Source: Phaseolus vulgaris
Lineage: Eukaryota; Streptophyta; Magnoliopsida; Fabales; Fabaceae
DNA length: 64,000 bases
Assembly: GCF_000499845.2 (NCBI RefSeq)
Contig: NC_023749.2
Span: forward strand, 715,030 to 779,029
Direction: 5' to 3'
Position 1 is the stretch's first letter. Each line of letters starts with the position of its first letter. The position numbers and the translations under genes are program-made. Below the pieces are notes generated by a model. It did not search any database. It was not told where the DNA came from and worked only from the letters and a program-made list of their open reading frames with translations. This document shows, piece after piece, positions 11,873 through 24,432 of this stretch.

Positions 11873-11952
11873 AATATATTGGATGAGGAACTGGCTGGGG
11901 ACCCAATTATCTTATCTCATTTTTGAAATCTCCAATGAACCATTGCCACGTA
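11873..11952 (-). promoter_or_regulatory. Putative light-responsive promoter of PSBTN
   Basis: Upstream of the ATG on the minus strand are three candidate sites: AATATATT as a TATA-like box (11873-11880, about 88 bp from the ATG), GAGATAAGATAA matching the I-box GATAAG consensus (11908-11919), and CTACGTGG with a G-box ACGT core (11946-11952 region). I-box plus G-box is the classic arrangement in nuclear photosynthesis genes. Sites are seen in the sequence; function is inferred. Confidence 0.5.
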
Positions 11953-11959
11953 GAATAAG

Positions 11960-12398
11960 TGATTATCTTGAACCAGTGGCCATTGAATGTGCTATATGTT
12001 ATATGAATAGCTACCAAAGAAAAAAAATCTCGCATTGAACTTTTTATTTTCATGTGGGCCAGGCTTATCTTATGCAGAGTTATGTGAGCCACCCATGACC
12101 CAACACATAGCAGGGTTTTTTGTGTTAATAGTTACTTCACAATCTTAACACCCACTACAAGATTCCGCGGCCCAAACAAGAATGAAAGAATTTCATTCAC
12201 CTATATCTTTTATCAAGAGTGCTACATAGAATGGATTACATTTCAAAGACAATTACTTACAAAAAGATAATTAAGCATTCTTGTATTATTAATATTAGCT
12301 GTTACATGAGATCTATCACTTGATTTTAAAAAAAAAATCAAAAATCAAAAATCAAAAAGGCAATGAGCTCAACTTGGTTTTGCAGAGAACATGCGAAC
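11960..12398. other. Distal PSBTN upstream region and 3' flank of the dihydrouridine synthase gene
   Basis: No gene is seen. It contains probable 3' UTR sequence of the minus-strand gene ending at 12399 and an ATCAAAA-type short repeat near 12335-12358. Confidence 0.5.
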
Positions 12399-15300
12399 TT
12401 AAGCGCAAATGACTACTGCTTCTTCTCCTGTTGTGTATGGCGGAGGCAATAAATTGTGTATGTTTGCAAAAAGATCTCTACGGCCAGGTGGTAGTTTGGT
12501 AACAGGCGAATCCAATACTGAGTCAGGAATTGCCACAAGGGTTTCTTCAAAAAATGATTCCACAGTCTACATGGTTAAAGAATGCAGTTAGCATTTCAAT
12601 CAGTTCATATAATAAATGAAGTTTTAAACAGTTTACACTAAACAAATTATGTAACACAAAATCTTCACCTGACTAACCCAAATAACAAGGGAATGAAATG
12701 AAAGAACTAGCCATCTTATCTCTGTTCATGTAAGCCACTAATTTCCACAACAGAATTGTAGGATACATGATCGCAATATAAGCAATTGTTTGGAGTCAAC
12801 TTCACTCTAAACAGTAGCCATTGATTCTGGGATAACCACTCATGTCCCAATTTATTTACATAGTTTTGTTTATGTACAATCTAAAAGCTAATAATGTAGC
12901 TTGGTGAGATTATTTTAAGAATAAGGAGTTTTCTGCTTTTTTCAGAAACAAAGTGATTTTGTTTTGAAAAAATACTTATTTCAAAGCATTATTTTTAAAT
13001 TTCTGGAGAAATGAAGACAGCTCCAGTAAACCCATCATAGAAAATAACAGTAAACATAGAAGACCACGTATATAACCTTTGCTCAATCGAAAAGTTTGTA
13101 CGTCCTTTAGTCGATAGCTTCATTTTAAAGTCCTATTATACAGTATAAATGAATCTTCTAGGCAATCAAATAATAGGTTTCACCATACAAAATCTTACCG
13201 AGCAATTTTTGAAAGCAGCATCAGCTTTGCGCTTCCAGAGTCCATTCCCAGGTTCTGAATGGAAAAGATTGAGTAAAGGCTGCAGCAACATAACAGACAA
13301 TTGGCGCATAATATCAGAAAATTGAATGTCATTACTAGATATATAATTTGCCTCATGCAAATAAAAAGGAGGTGGGACAAAAAAGCCTCCAATCTTCTAA
13401 AACAAAATACAAAAAAAAACAGAGTTAATGGATTAGAGTGCAAGGAATCAAAAATTCTGTGTTGTGTATATATACTAAAAAGTCATAATACGTAGTGAAA
13501 ATGTGTATACCACATAACAACTTAAAGCTACTTCTACATATAAAGAATACAGCATTATATATCAACTATTCGATACTACATACAATGCTACATAGGAATT
13601 CACAGCGAATGGAAGAATGAAAATAGAAAATCAAGTACTAGAGTTATTTTTGTTCCCACCTTTACAATATCTCGCATAGTTGGCCTACGTCCATATTTTC
13701 CCATGACCGACTCCCCATAGGCCAGATATCTTTTAAGGACCTTAATTAGACGAGAAATAAAAAATTAAAACCAAAAATGGTAAAATCTGAGTAATATGAA
13801 AGTTAACCCAGAATTGGTACAGAAAAATCCATGGAAAGCCAAACATTCTGCAAATGAACCTGACGACGTGTAAGACCACTGCTTGGTGTACCATAAATTG
13901 CAGAATCTACGTGTCCCAAAATATGCCAAGGGCTGTTAAGATTATCAACAATGGTTACTCAAGCCACCGCATATTAATTAATACAAACAACGTTAAGAAG
14001 GTTCAAACAAAAAACATTGTAATAAACAGGAATCTCTATGTCCCCACAAAACACTGCAGTTTTTAGGATATATTTTCAGAAAAGCAGAATCCTGATACAT
14101 AACACAGATAAAAGGAAACATTATTGTATTTGAAACTTACTTGTTGTAGGCTGCACGTCCAACCATAACACCATGAGCCCCAGCTTCTTGAGACGCAATG
14201 ACCTATAATTAATGTCCCCACATAAACAGGTAAAAGTAGAAGTGTCGAGAGTCAGGACAGTGTGTAGATATTAATGATTATGGACAGCTTTATGCATGGA
14301 AAACTCCTAAATCTGATATGAATATTAGGATTCAATACACAAAAAATAATTATAATGACAGCAGTTCACCTCTTCAACACTAGTAATGCCGCCATTGATT
14401 GTAAATGTAAGGTCAGGAAAGTCACGTAGGAGGCCGTAGAAGTATTCATATCTATATTTTAAAAAGATGAGAGATATCACATGAATTCTATACATCATGT
14501 AACTATAAAATCAGTTTTTACTAGCACATACTTTAGCGGAGGAATGCTCCTATTCTCAGCAGGGCTAATACCATTGAGCAGTGCCTTCCTTGAGTGAATT
14601 ATAAAATGCTTAGTGGGTGATAAAGAAGAAACCTGGTATATGAAATCACCTGACAGACAATATAATGTTCAATAAGTAGCCCTGAAAACCATGGCACAAG
14701 TATTTTGCAGAAGTCATATAACCAAAAGATCTAAACAACATCAATGGCAACGTATGGTGTACAATAGAGATCCATTATATTTTATTTAGGACAATGAAAC
14801 CCAAAACACCAGATAAATTCCAAGTAACAAGGGGTATATAAAAAGTACAAATTGTTATTTCTTGAGTTAAGATCAAAACCAAAGGTGGAAGAAACCAAAA
14901 TGGGAATGATTTGTTTCTGGAATAAATGGAAACTCAACTTCATAACTATGTATCATCACTCATCTTCACAAATGCAAAAAACTGCTATCGTAAAAAAAAA
15001 TGAAACGCTTGCAACTCCAAGCCTAACAAGTAGTGTCCAAAACAAAACAAAAAAAGGCGGTCCCCCAAAAAACCCATCTCAAATTTTTTTGTGATTGATT
15101 CTGCATATTTCTACAGTCATTATTTTCCAGTAACAGTTGGTTGAAAACCAGATTCATAACCCTGTCCCAAAATCTGGCTCCTACTAGCATGTCACAATTT
15201 AACTCCATTAATTAAGTAGTATTTTTGAGTTAGTGGCAACAAGTAACCTGGGGATTTTGAAATAATAAACACCTAGTATATATGGATGTACTGTACCCAA

Positions 15301-16762
15301 TCACTGAAACCCTTTTCACTGCTTACTAAATGCAAGACGTTTGATATCAGTTTATAAAATGTTTCAGATACTAACGTATACATGGCAAACTGTAATACCT
15401 TTTTCGCAAATTTTATAAAAAAAGGAGGAGAAAACCTATTTATCGAATCCAAACTTTGCAATCTTTCAACTTAAAAATGGAAAGAGATTGCAGACAGAAG
15501 AACCTTACAAAGCTCATTATAAGAATCATGATCATCCACGCCAATTCGACATTTGACACTGACAGGTACATTTGTGCTGGCAGCAATTGCTGACATGGCC
15601 TCAGCAACAAACTTTCCTTGTATACATTAGATTTCCATATCAATTTTCATTGACAAAGAAAACTTATATATTTTTCTGTTTGCATATATTCATATTTAAT
15701 TAAGGATCAAGAATGGTTTTCTAACCTTGGGGTTAAGCATAAGACTCACACCGAAACACCCATGCCCAGCAACTTTTGGACTAGGGCATCCACAGCTGGT
15801 AGAAATTTTGGAAAAAGAAATGTACTTCAAATGACCAATAGCAGAAAAGCGAAACTTTAAGGTTTAAGATGATTGAAAATATACAAACTTTAAGTTGATC
15901 TCGTCATAGCAATAAGCATTAGCAAGCTCAGTTGCTTTAGCCAAATTTTTTATATTACTCCCTCCGATTTGAAGCACGATGGGATGTTGGTCTGGAGAAT
16001 ATGCCAAGAATCTGTCCTGAACAAAATAGACAAAATAAAAAGAATAAACAGTTTTTCAATACCAACGCCCCGTTACTTTGAGCTCTTGTGCACTGGCGTG
16101 TGCACACTAAAATGAGATAAACAATTGGTTCTGAATGATAACCAATCAATACAACTTACCATATAAGATATATTTTATCATAGAAAACCCCACAAAACTG
16201 CAATTATGATCTTAGTTATTCATACAAGCAAAACCCTTTTGACTCCATAGTACCCATTTGATTTCATTTTTTGTTTTCTTTCAGCAAGCAGAATTATATA
16301 TCTACCAGATTGTCCTTTTGATGAACAATTGTTTCAGCTGCAACCATCTCCGTGTAAAGCCAAGCATGTTTTGATATGAGGCGTGCTAGAGTCCTATAGT
16401 GATTGTCCGTCCATTCCATCATAGGAGCAACACTGAAATTCAGCCAACAAAAAACCATGCCAAACGACTGATATAATCAGCATACTTTATAATACATACA
16501 GGCACACGATACCAAAACCAAAAAAAAACAATGCAGAGATACCATTACCAGACACACACCTAAACCAAGGAGGAAGATAGTATCTGGAAACCGCTCCAGG
16601 CTTATCATGTAACTGTGCTTTCAGAGCATGAGTAGAAAATAACCTACAGCTGAACTTATTCCTACGAGATATAACTAATGGGAATCTGCAATTGTTTCTA
16701 AGGATGTTGCAACTTATGGGAGCAAATGAAACAGCCAGGGAATATCCTGCAAGCTTCGTCAT
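12399..16762 (-). CDS. tRNA-dihydrouridine synthase, DusA type (431 aa, 12 exons)
   Basis: FMN-dependent enzyme that reduces uridine to dihydrouridine in the tRNA D-loop. Exons in transcript order: 16762-16560, 16432-16306, 16016-15889, 15795-15726, 15611-15509, 14649-14532, 14451-14370, 14202-14141, 13932-13860, 13740-13660, 13279-13199, 12566-12399. They total 1296 nt, all phases agree, and introns are GT-AG. The TIM barrel shows [13 protein letters not shown] (about residues 69-81), [16 protein letters not shown] (about 153-168, the motif holding the family's catalytic cysteine), [19 protein letters not shown] (FMN/phosphate region), [15 protein letters not shown] and [14 protein letters not shown]. 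The first ~65 residues are Arg/Ser-rich ([16 protein letters not shown]) and resemble an organellar transit peptide. The exon 5 acceptor has two options differing by two codons (GK). A 5' UTR intron (about 16788-17019) precedes the coding part. Arabidopsis has close homologues annotated as aldolase-type TIM barrel proteins. Confidence 0.93.
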
Positions 16763-16787
16763 CTCATCCCTCTCAGCAAACCATTAC

Positions 16788-17110
16788 CTATCCATCAAAA
16801 GAAACAAAATTTTCATGCTGTGACACTGATACATGTGGCCAATTACATGGAATGAGAATTTTCACTTGAAGGGAACAATTTGTGAAGTGAGCTAATCGTT
16901 TAAAAACAGTAACAAAGAATTCAGGGTGGCATAGTCAGAGAAGCATTTCATCGAACAGAATATATGCAGAGTGATAAAATGGCCAACAGAAAGTAGCATT
17001 TAGAAGCAAAAAAACTTACGCCGGCGTCGGATTCTATAATGGGTTCCGTTGGTGAAGTTGGCCACTGCGCTGCTTATCCAGATTCCAGAGAAACAGTGGA
17101 AAACTAAGAA
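16788..17110 (-). other. 5' UTR intron and leader exon of the dihydrouridine synthase gene
   Basis: On the minus strand a leader (about 17100-17020) ends in a strong donor, GC|GTAAGT. An acceptor GATAG lies just before 16787, 25 bases upstream of the ATG at 16762. The start of transcription is not determined. Confidence 0.55.
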
Positions 17111-17229
17111 ACAAATATTGAAAAGATTCGATTGAAATTTCAAAAATGTAAAAATAAAATAAATATATATATATATAACTTTTTTTAAATGTAAAGAAAT
17201 GAGATAAAGAAAAGCTAAATGATACAAAT

Positions 17230-18463
17230 AAGTATTAAAATTATATCACATTTGTTTAGAAGGTTAACAAAATTCAGTGATATTCAATTAAATTTTCTTT
17301 CAATTTATAAGGTTGACCTCGCTTACATGATAGTATTGTCAAATACTCTTTACTCACTCCAATAAGTGTTTTGTCTATACTCTTGCTTGAGTGAAAGCAT
17401 CCGCATTCAAAGGAGGTAGTCTAAATCACTATAATGAGTGTTTTGTTTGGTATTCTCTCCCTTGGGAGGCATAAGTGCTTAAACAAATGTATTATTTGAG
17501 TCATCACTATAGATAGTGCATTTTTTTATGTATTCGTTCGACATAACCATCTTTATTCAAATGGAGATATTGTCATGAGTCATTTGTATAAATTATTGAA
17601 TTCGGTGATTGAATTATTTATTGGTTTAATTTTGTTGAATTGTGAAAATTACACATAATATGTGTATGGAGTGAAAATGCGAATGACGTATTTATGTGTG
17701 AATTAAAGTCATGAATTTATGATGACTTATGTTATGTATTTGAATATTTAAATATATATTTAACATTAATGGTCCAAATAACGTATAATAAGACATGAGG
17801 TGATGAAAAACTAAATTATAATTTTATTGCACATCTGACATACTATGAGATCCAAATATTGGATGCCTTAAACTTACATAAATCTATAAAGTTGAAGTAT
17901 GCTTTAATGGTAAAGATGCTAGTATCTCGTGAAACTTGTTTGATAAGTGTCTTTCAGAAGGTGTTAATAGTCACTAAACTATAAGGCATCATGCAGTGAG
18001 AAATTAGAGTGAAATTTATTGCACATCTAACACGTTATGAATTCCAAATGTTGGATACCTTAAACTTATGTAATTAAAGTCGCAGAATAATAAATGTATA
18101 ATCATTAGTGAGATTTTCTGTAACTTTCAAATGGTATTAATAAACATTTTTAATTAATATTCTTATAAATTACATATTTTTTTATATCAGCATGGTGTAC
18201 ATGAATTCTAATACTATATTTGAAAAGATTCAAAGACCTTGATTTTTTTTTAAAAATTATTTAAAATTACTGTTTTTTTTTTTACAAATTCAAACATTGG
18301 GTTCCAAATTTTGTGCAACAAATTTACATCTTATATTTGAAAATGAAATCTCATTTGACACTATTGATTAATATACTTCATAGCCCTCCAATGCATAATA
18401 TTAATTAAATTTTAATTATCTTCAACTAAGAGATAAATATTGATTAAGAAAAAAGAGGTATAA
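17230..18463. other. AT-rich intergenic DNA
   Basis: No gene is seen. It contains a two-copy repeat (17827 and 18019) and ends at the target site of the LTR retrotransposon. Confidence 0.6.
17815..18150. repeat. Two-copy degenerate tandem repeat, ~192 bp period
   Basis: TTGCACATCTGACATACTAT at 17827 and TTGCACATCTAACACGTTAT at 18019 head two similar segments. Both continue into a CCAAAT(A/G)TTGGAT(G/A)CCTTAAAC stretch and later text. They are direct repeats and probably transposon debris. Confidence 0.65.
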
Positions 18464-18729
18464 TGTTAGAGTTGGTTCATACATTAATACAAGACCCAAA
18501 AAGCAACTCAATTGGATGAAGGATTTTATAATTGGATAGGCCCATGAAGCTTAGGAATGTCTGCCATTATTATGTTGTTGATTTTACAATTAAGTTGTTC
18601 TCTTATCTTTAAAGAACTGTAAGGCCCATGGCCATCTTATGCCCTTAAAAGGGGCTAACACTATGAATGAAGATAGAGAAATTTTTGGTTAACCCTAAAT
18701 TTTAGCATCACAGTAGCAAAGGCCTAATA
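18464..18729 (+). repeat. 5' LTR
   Basis: Begins TGTTAGAGTTGGTTCATAC and ends near GCAAAGGCCTAAT. It is the partner of 22761-23021. It is short for a plant gypsy LTR. The end is placed by alignment with the 3' LTR and by the TATAA duplication, with an uncertainty of one or two bases. Confidence 0.9.
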
Positions 18730-18730
18730 A

Positions 18731-18750
18731 ATTGGTGCTTTCATTGTTCC
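18731..18750 (+). other. Probable primer-binding site region
   Basis: ATTGGTGCTTTCATTG follows immediately after the 5' LTR, where the tRNA primer should pair. It is not the common initiator-Met TGGTATCAGAGC, so the priming tRNA is unassigned. Confidence 0.45.
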
Positions 18751-18836
18751 TACCATGGCTCCCCACCCTCCATCCAAAGATATGGAAGCGGTCTTAACCA
18801 GCATCCAAGCAACCCTCACATACATGAAAAGCCAAC

Positions 18837-19700
18837 TTGAGGACAACACTAGTAGACAATCTACACCTTCAATCCACCTTCACGTCCATCTTGGACCAGG
18901 TAACACTCTTAACTCACACAGAAAATAGAACCCCAAATATGAACCAGCAACACAACCCTCATTTCACTCAATCTCACTCCCACCATCAACAATTTCCCAC
19001 CCCTGCCCTACGACCACCAACACTTAGTCTACCCTTCTTTGACGATACAAAGCCTTTGGATTGGTTGTTTCAAGCTGATCAATATTTCTCCTTCTACCAA
19101 ATTCAGCTGGACCAGCGCATTCCCATAATGGGATTTCATATGCAGGGAGAAGCTCTTTCCTGGTTTAAGTGGCTGCACAATAACAACCTCCTCACTAATT
19201 GACATTCCTTCACAAGAGCTTTGGAGCTCCGTTTTGGCCCATCCACATATATTAATCATCAAGTTGAGTTGTTCAAACTCCAACAAACCACTTCAGTCAT
19301 GGAATACCATAGCAGGTTTGAACGATTATGCAACTGTGTTGTGGGTCTCACTCCTGAGACCATTCTTAATTGTTTCATTTATGGATTGAATATTGAAATC
19401 CGTAGAGAGCTCACCATATTGAACCCATATTTTATAGCCCAGGACATTGGTCTAGCTAAGCTTATTGAAGACAAACTTAGGGACTTTAAACCTAAACAAC
19501 ATCGTTTTTAGGTACAACCCTACCACCACCCTACCTCCACTCCCCCTTTCACTAATCCAACCAAAACCAGTAACCCTACACCTCTAACACCTCATATGTC
19601 CATTAAACGTTTATCCTCCTCCCAACTGCAAGAAAGACGAGCCCTAGGTTTATGTTACAACTGTGACGAAAAATTCTTCCCATGCCATAAATGCACTTCA
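18837..19700 (+). pseudogene. Retrotransposon gag with in-frame stops
   Basis: One frame carries a retrotransposon gag capsid domain (LPFFDDTKPLDWLFQADQYF, then ALELRFGPSTY and MEYHSRFERLCN). It is interrupted by TGA at 19200-19202, where relatives have a tryptophan, and by TAG at 19509-19511. The same frame continues into a zinc-knuckle-like [14 protein letters not shown] (19653-19694). The start ATG used for the open part is at 18837; an earlier ATG near 18754 is in a different phase or blocked. Not functional. Confidence 0.85.
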
Positions 19701-19839
19701 TCTCGGTTTTTACTTATTTTGGATGACCCAAAAATTGAAATTCAACCCACGGAGGATATTTCCCCTTTTGATGACTACCCCAACACTATTCGCTTTCACC
19801 TTTCACCTCAAGCCCTCCCAGGTTTTGTTTCCCCCAAAA

Positions 19840-22433
19840 CCCTCAAATTCTCAGGTTTAATTCATAACCTCCCTGTTACAGTTTTGATTGACTTAGGCAG
19901 CTCTCACAATATCCTTCAACCACGTATAGCCCACCATTTAAACTTAGCCATATCTCCCAGCCCACCCCTCTCTGTAATGGTTGGAAATGGGAAGTTCATT
20001 AAGTGTCAAGGTATTTGTCAATTAGTGGACATCTCTCTCCATAACTCCACTTTCACCATTAGTGGATCATGGCATTTATGTGTGGATTACAGGGCCCTGG
20101 ATGCAGCCACCATTCGTGACCACTTCCCCATTCCCACCATTGATGAATTGCTAGATGAGTTAGGCTCAGCTACTGTGTTTACTAAAATAGACTTACACTC
20201 AGGCTACCACCAAATACTTCTTATGTCAAAAGACACTTACAAAACAGATTTTCGCACTATTGATGGTCACTACGAATTGTTGGTCATGCCATTTGGTTTA
20301 ACTAACGCCCCTTATACTTTTCAGGCAACAATGAATGATATTCTCAAACCATACCTCCGCCGGTTTGTCTTAGTTTTTTTTTTATGATATTTTAATTTAT
20401 AGCCCAAGCTTGCAGGACCATTTTGTTCATCTAAAAACAACATTGGAAGTGCTCCAAACACACACAAAAAATTGCCAAACTTTCCAAATGCAGTTTCGCA
20501 ACCGCAGAAGTAAGCTACCTCGGTCACATCATTTCTGCTCATAAGGTCCAACCAGACCCAGAGAAGATCATCGCCATTCACAACTGGCCTCAACCATGAT
20601 CACTCACGACATTAATGGGTTTCCTCGGCCTCACCGGATTCTACAAAAAACTCATAAAGCACTACGCCACTCTCGCCACTCCTCTCACCGACTTATTACA
20701 ACACCACAAATTTTCATGGTCGGAGCTCGCGCAACAGGCATTTGACAAATTGAAATTACACATACCAAAATGTCTACCCTACACCTTCCAGACTTCAAGC
20801 TTCCCTTTGTGGTAGAAACCGACGCGTTTGCCGTGGCCGTTGGAGCTATCCTCAGCCAAACAGGGCATCCACTGGCCTTCTTTAGCAAAAATATGAATCT
20901 CAAGCTCCAAGCTTCCTCTGTATATGTTCGAGAGATGTATGCCATCACAGAAGCAGTCAAAAGATGGCGTCAGTACCTCCTAGGCCAACACTTCAAAATA
21001 ATCACAGATCAAAAGAGTCTCAACACCCTTCTTTCCCAAACCACACAAACTCCATAACAACAAAAATGGACAACTAAACTACAGGGATATGATTTTCAAA
21101 TTATTTACAAACCTGGAAGGGAAAATGCCACGGCTGATGCTTTGTCACGACAGGGTCAAGATTCCACACTCATCATGCTTGCAGTATCATCCCCCATCCC
21201 TCAATTGATTGAAGAACTCCAAAAAAATTTTGGCACCACAGAAGGCCAGGACGTAATCCACGCGTGCACAAGCGGTCAACAGTAGCCGAGCCTCTTCTTC
21301 ACCAGTCAAGGGTTATTATTTTTTCGCCACTAGATTTTTGTGCCAGCAGCAAACAACTTTCGTCAGCGTATCATGACGGAGTTCCATGCTTCTCCTTACA
21401 ACGGCCACTCCAGCATCAAACCCACTCTTAAATGCATAGCCGCCTCATTCTACTAGCCAAAATGGACCAAAGACGTCCACCGTTTCGTCCAACAGTGTTC
21501 CATATGTCAAAAAAACAGATATATGCCAACCAAAACTCAAGGATTACTTCAGCCATTACCAATTCCAAAAAAGTATGGGAAGATATATCAATGGATTTTA
21601 TTACTCACCTTCCGGTTTTCGCTGGCCACTCGGTCGTTTGGATCATCTGTGACAGGCTATCAAAATATGTACACTTCATTGCTCTTCCCACGCATTTCAC
21701 GGCCCAACAACTAACAAGGCGGTTCTTGGTTGAAATTTGTCGCCTCCATGGCGTACCAAAAACCATAGTTTCGGATCGCGACCCCTTGTTCGTTAGCTCT
21801 TTCTGGCAACATTTGTTTAAGGCACAAGGAACCATGTTAAAATTCAGCTCATCATACCATCCACAAACAGACGGACAAACAGAGATACTGAATCGCGGAT
21901 TAGAAGCTTACTTGAGATGCTTTGTGGGGAGTCAACCAAACAAATGGTATCAATATCTTCACTTGGCGGAGTAGTGACACAATACGACCTACCATTCGGC
22001 TATAGGAACATCCCCGTTCCATGCACTGTACGGTCGACACCCACCCACCGTCGTCGACTTCTTACACGTCCCACACGAAGGCACCACCATTTCAGCATCG
22101 CTGGCAGCGCACATCGTCGTCCTCCATGAACTCCGAGAGCACTTACGTCGCACACGTCAACACATGTGTGACCAAGCTAACCGCCACCGCACCGACCGAA
22201 GCTTTGAGCCAGACAATTGGGTGTGGGTACGCCTCCAACCCTACATGCAACGATCATTGGAACCACATACACACCAAAAGCTAGGTCCGCGTTTCTCAGG
22301 TCCATACAAGGTACTTCGCCGAATCGGAGCTGTCGCGTACGAGCTCCAGCTGGCCGCATCTGCCCGCATTCACCCAATCTTCCATGTTTCCTTGCTCAAA
22401 CCTTTCAAGGGGGCCCTCTGGAGCACACCCTAA
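19840..22433 (+). pseudogene. Retrotransposon pol (protease, RT, RNase H, integrase) with deletion and frameshifts
   Basis: The protease active-site region reads [14 protein letters not shown] with Leu where the usual D-S/T-G has Ser/Thr. About 70 residues on it jumps directly into the middle of reverse transcriptase ([20 protein letters not shown]), so the start of RT is deleted. The RT continues to [18 protein letters not shown], and the frame breaks near 20373-20387 just at the catalytic YxDD-like position. RNase H follows (VVETDAFAVAVGAILSQTGH, FKIITDQKSLNTLL). Integrase then follows (DFITHLPVFAGHSVVW, VSDRDPLFVSSFWQ, HPQTDGQTEILNRGLEAYLR), with another stop near 21972. The C-terminal domain (GPRFSGPYKVLRRIG to about 22433) is in a further frame. 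All parts are decayed. Confidence 0.9.
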
Positions 22434-22733
22434 TTTGTCTTCAAAAAGCACTGACTCCATCTCTCCAACCGCACTTAACTCATCAAGAAAAGTCACTCAG
22501 AACTGCCTGGACACACCGCAACAGGAATCCAATACCAATGCGACACGTGCCCATTGCACAGTTGGCCCTAACCAATCCTCATAAGCCCAACAGGCCTCCT
22601 GCAACCTAACTCTCTGTCGCACCCCAGTGTCACTATCGAAACACCCCACCCCATAGCCCAACAAACTCTCAAGTGGCCCAAACCCAACAAACTCTCAAAT
22701 GGCCCAACTGACCCCAGGACTTCACTTTGAGGA

Positions 22734-22760
22734 CAAAGTGTCTTCCGAGGCGGATAATAA
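22734..22760 (+). other. Polypurine-tract region before the 3' LTR
   Basis: GAGGACAAAGTG followed by CGAGGCGGATAATAA directly precedes the 3' LTR, the expected site for plus-strand priming. Purine enrichment is moderate. Confidence 0.5.
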
Positions 22761-23021
22761 TGTTAGAGTTGGTCCATACATTAGTACAAGGCCCAAAAAA
22801 CAACCCAATTGGATGAAAGATTTTATAATTGGATAGGCCCATGAAGCTTATGAATGCCTGCCATTATTATGTTGTCGATTTTACAATTAAGTTGTTCTCT
22901 TATCTTTAAAGAACTGTAAGGCCCATGACCATCTATTGCCCTTAAAATGGGCTAACACTATGAATGAAGGCAGAGAAGTTTTTGGTGCCTAGTTTTAGCA
23001 TCACAGTAGCAAAGACCTAAA
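22761..23021 (+). repeat. 3' LTR
   Basis: Begins TGTTAGAGTTGGTCCATAC and ends before the TATAA target duplication at 23022-23026. It differs from the 5' LTR by roughly 16 substitutions plus one short indel region (GGTTAACCCTAAATT replaced by a shorter sequence). Confidence 0.9.
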
Positions 23022-23289
23022 TATAATATCTGAATATGCTGACAAAGAGGAGCAAGGTTTTTTTTAATATCTGAAATGCTAGAAAAGTTGAATAAAAGAA
23101 AAAAATTTCATGTTATATATTCTCTTTAATTTTTAACTTAATTACTCCATTCAATAAATTTTTTTTGATAAATCATTTAAGACAAATGTGATTTTTTTTT
23201 ATCTGATTATTCAATAAAATTATATTTATATTTTATATTGTCTCACTTGACAAAACCTAAATATAAAGGATGAAATAACACAAAAGAAA

Positions 23290-24390
23290 GAACATAGAGA
23301 GAACTGAAAAGAGGCAACGCCGTCGTTGGGGGTGGTACTGGTGCTAGCCTACCCTTAATCGCATCATCCTTCACTAATAAATACGAAACGCATACGCTTT
23401 ATAATTGCTTTCTTCCCTTCGCACCGCTCGCGCTATCTCTGAAACTCGCGCAAATCTTTCTCCCTGTGCTCTCCACAACCGTTCCGTTTTCGAGTTACTC
23501 CTTCTTCTGTTTTCACTTTCATCCATCACACAGCACGATCTCCTATAACTGTTTTCTGCATTTTTTGGTTTCTGCAACAGGTTTCAGCTCCGTTTCGGTT
23601 TTCATTGTCGAATCCAATTCCACTTGCTAGCGAGAATTCAGGTACCGAATCTTTTCCGAACGAAGGCTTCTAGGTTTTGTTTATTTCATTAATTCTTAGT
23701 TTAAATCAGAATCTCCATGAATCTGTATTATCTGCTTCGCAATCTCGTTTGCGTTTGTGATAATTCGGTAGATTCAACGCATATTGGATTGTTTCGCTGT
23801 TTCTGTTGACATGCTACTGCATTGTACCGATTCCTTCTGTTTATCCTTCTGCGTGTTTATCTAAATGTCTAACCATGTTTTTCTTCATCTGTGATGTGTA
23901 ACAGTGATAATAACTTCTACTTTTTTTTTATGTCTGCTGACCTACTTTCGGCCTGTATATTGTTTGAAGAAAAAATTGAAGAGTGTGGTGGAACCTAAGA
24001 AGCATTTCTGAACAGTACCAGTGTTGTGCAGTAGCCTGTCACTTGTCCGTGTTGAACATTTAATGAGCGGACACTTTGAATGTTTTTAGCTGTAATTTTA
24101 TCATTGTTTACTTTTTTTTTTTTTTTTTTAACTTTATAGTGATACGGATTTGAACATTGTAATAGATTCGTATTTTACCATTTCATAACACGAATTATAG
24201 TTTTATGGTTTAGAAGTTATATTTGATGTAAGTTTTTATACACATTGTATTATAACTGTGTCTAGTCCTTCTGTTTAATGTGTCATATCTCCATTTTTAT
24301 GTTATATATATTGCATACTTGCTTTGTGTTGCATTCATACTTCCTAAAGTATTAAAACACTGTTTAACTGATTTAATCAATTGTGTTCAG
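23290..24390 (+). other. 5' UTR exon and leader intron of the RING-finger gene
   Basis: A CT-rich, less AT-biased stretch from about 23300 ends with the donor TTCAG|GTACCG at 23641. The acceptor TGTGTTCAG ends at 24390, and the next exon carries 42 bases of leader before the ATG. Leader introns of this size are common in plants. The transcription start is not determined. Confidence 0.6.
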
Positions 24391-24432
24391 GTTTATGCGG
24401 GCCTAGAGCTGAAGTCGTGAATATAGGTTAGC

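Larger units (their letters stand above)
18464..23021 (+). mobile_element. Ty3/gypsy LTR retrotransposon, inactivated
   Basis: Complete element flanked by a 5-bp target duplication TATAA (18459-18463 and 23022-23026). The LTRs are about 265 and 261 bp. The primer-binding region follows the 5' LTR, and a purine-containing tract precedes the 3' LTR. The domain order gag, protease, reverse transcriptase, RNase H, integrase identifies Ty3/gypsy. The LTRs differ by about 16 substitutions plus a short indel near their 3' ends, so insertion is not recent. Coding is destroyed by in-frame stops in gag, an internal deletion between protease and reverse transcriptase, and several frameshifts. No chromodomain was recognised after the integrase C-terminal domain. 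The element sits between the divergently transcribed dihydrouridine synthase and RING-finger genes. Confidence 0.95.
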
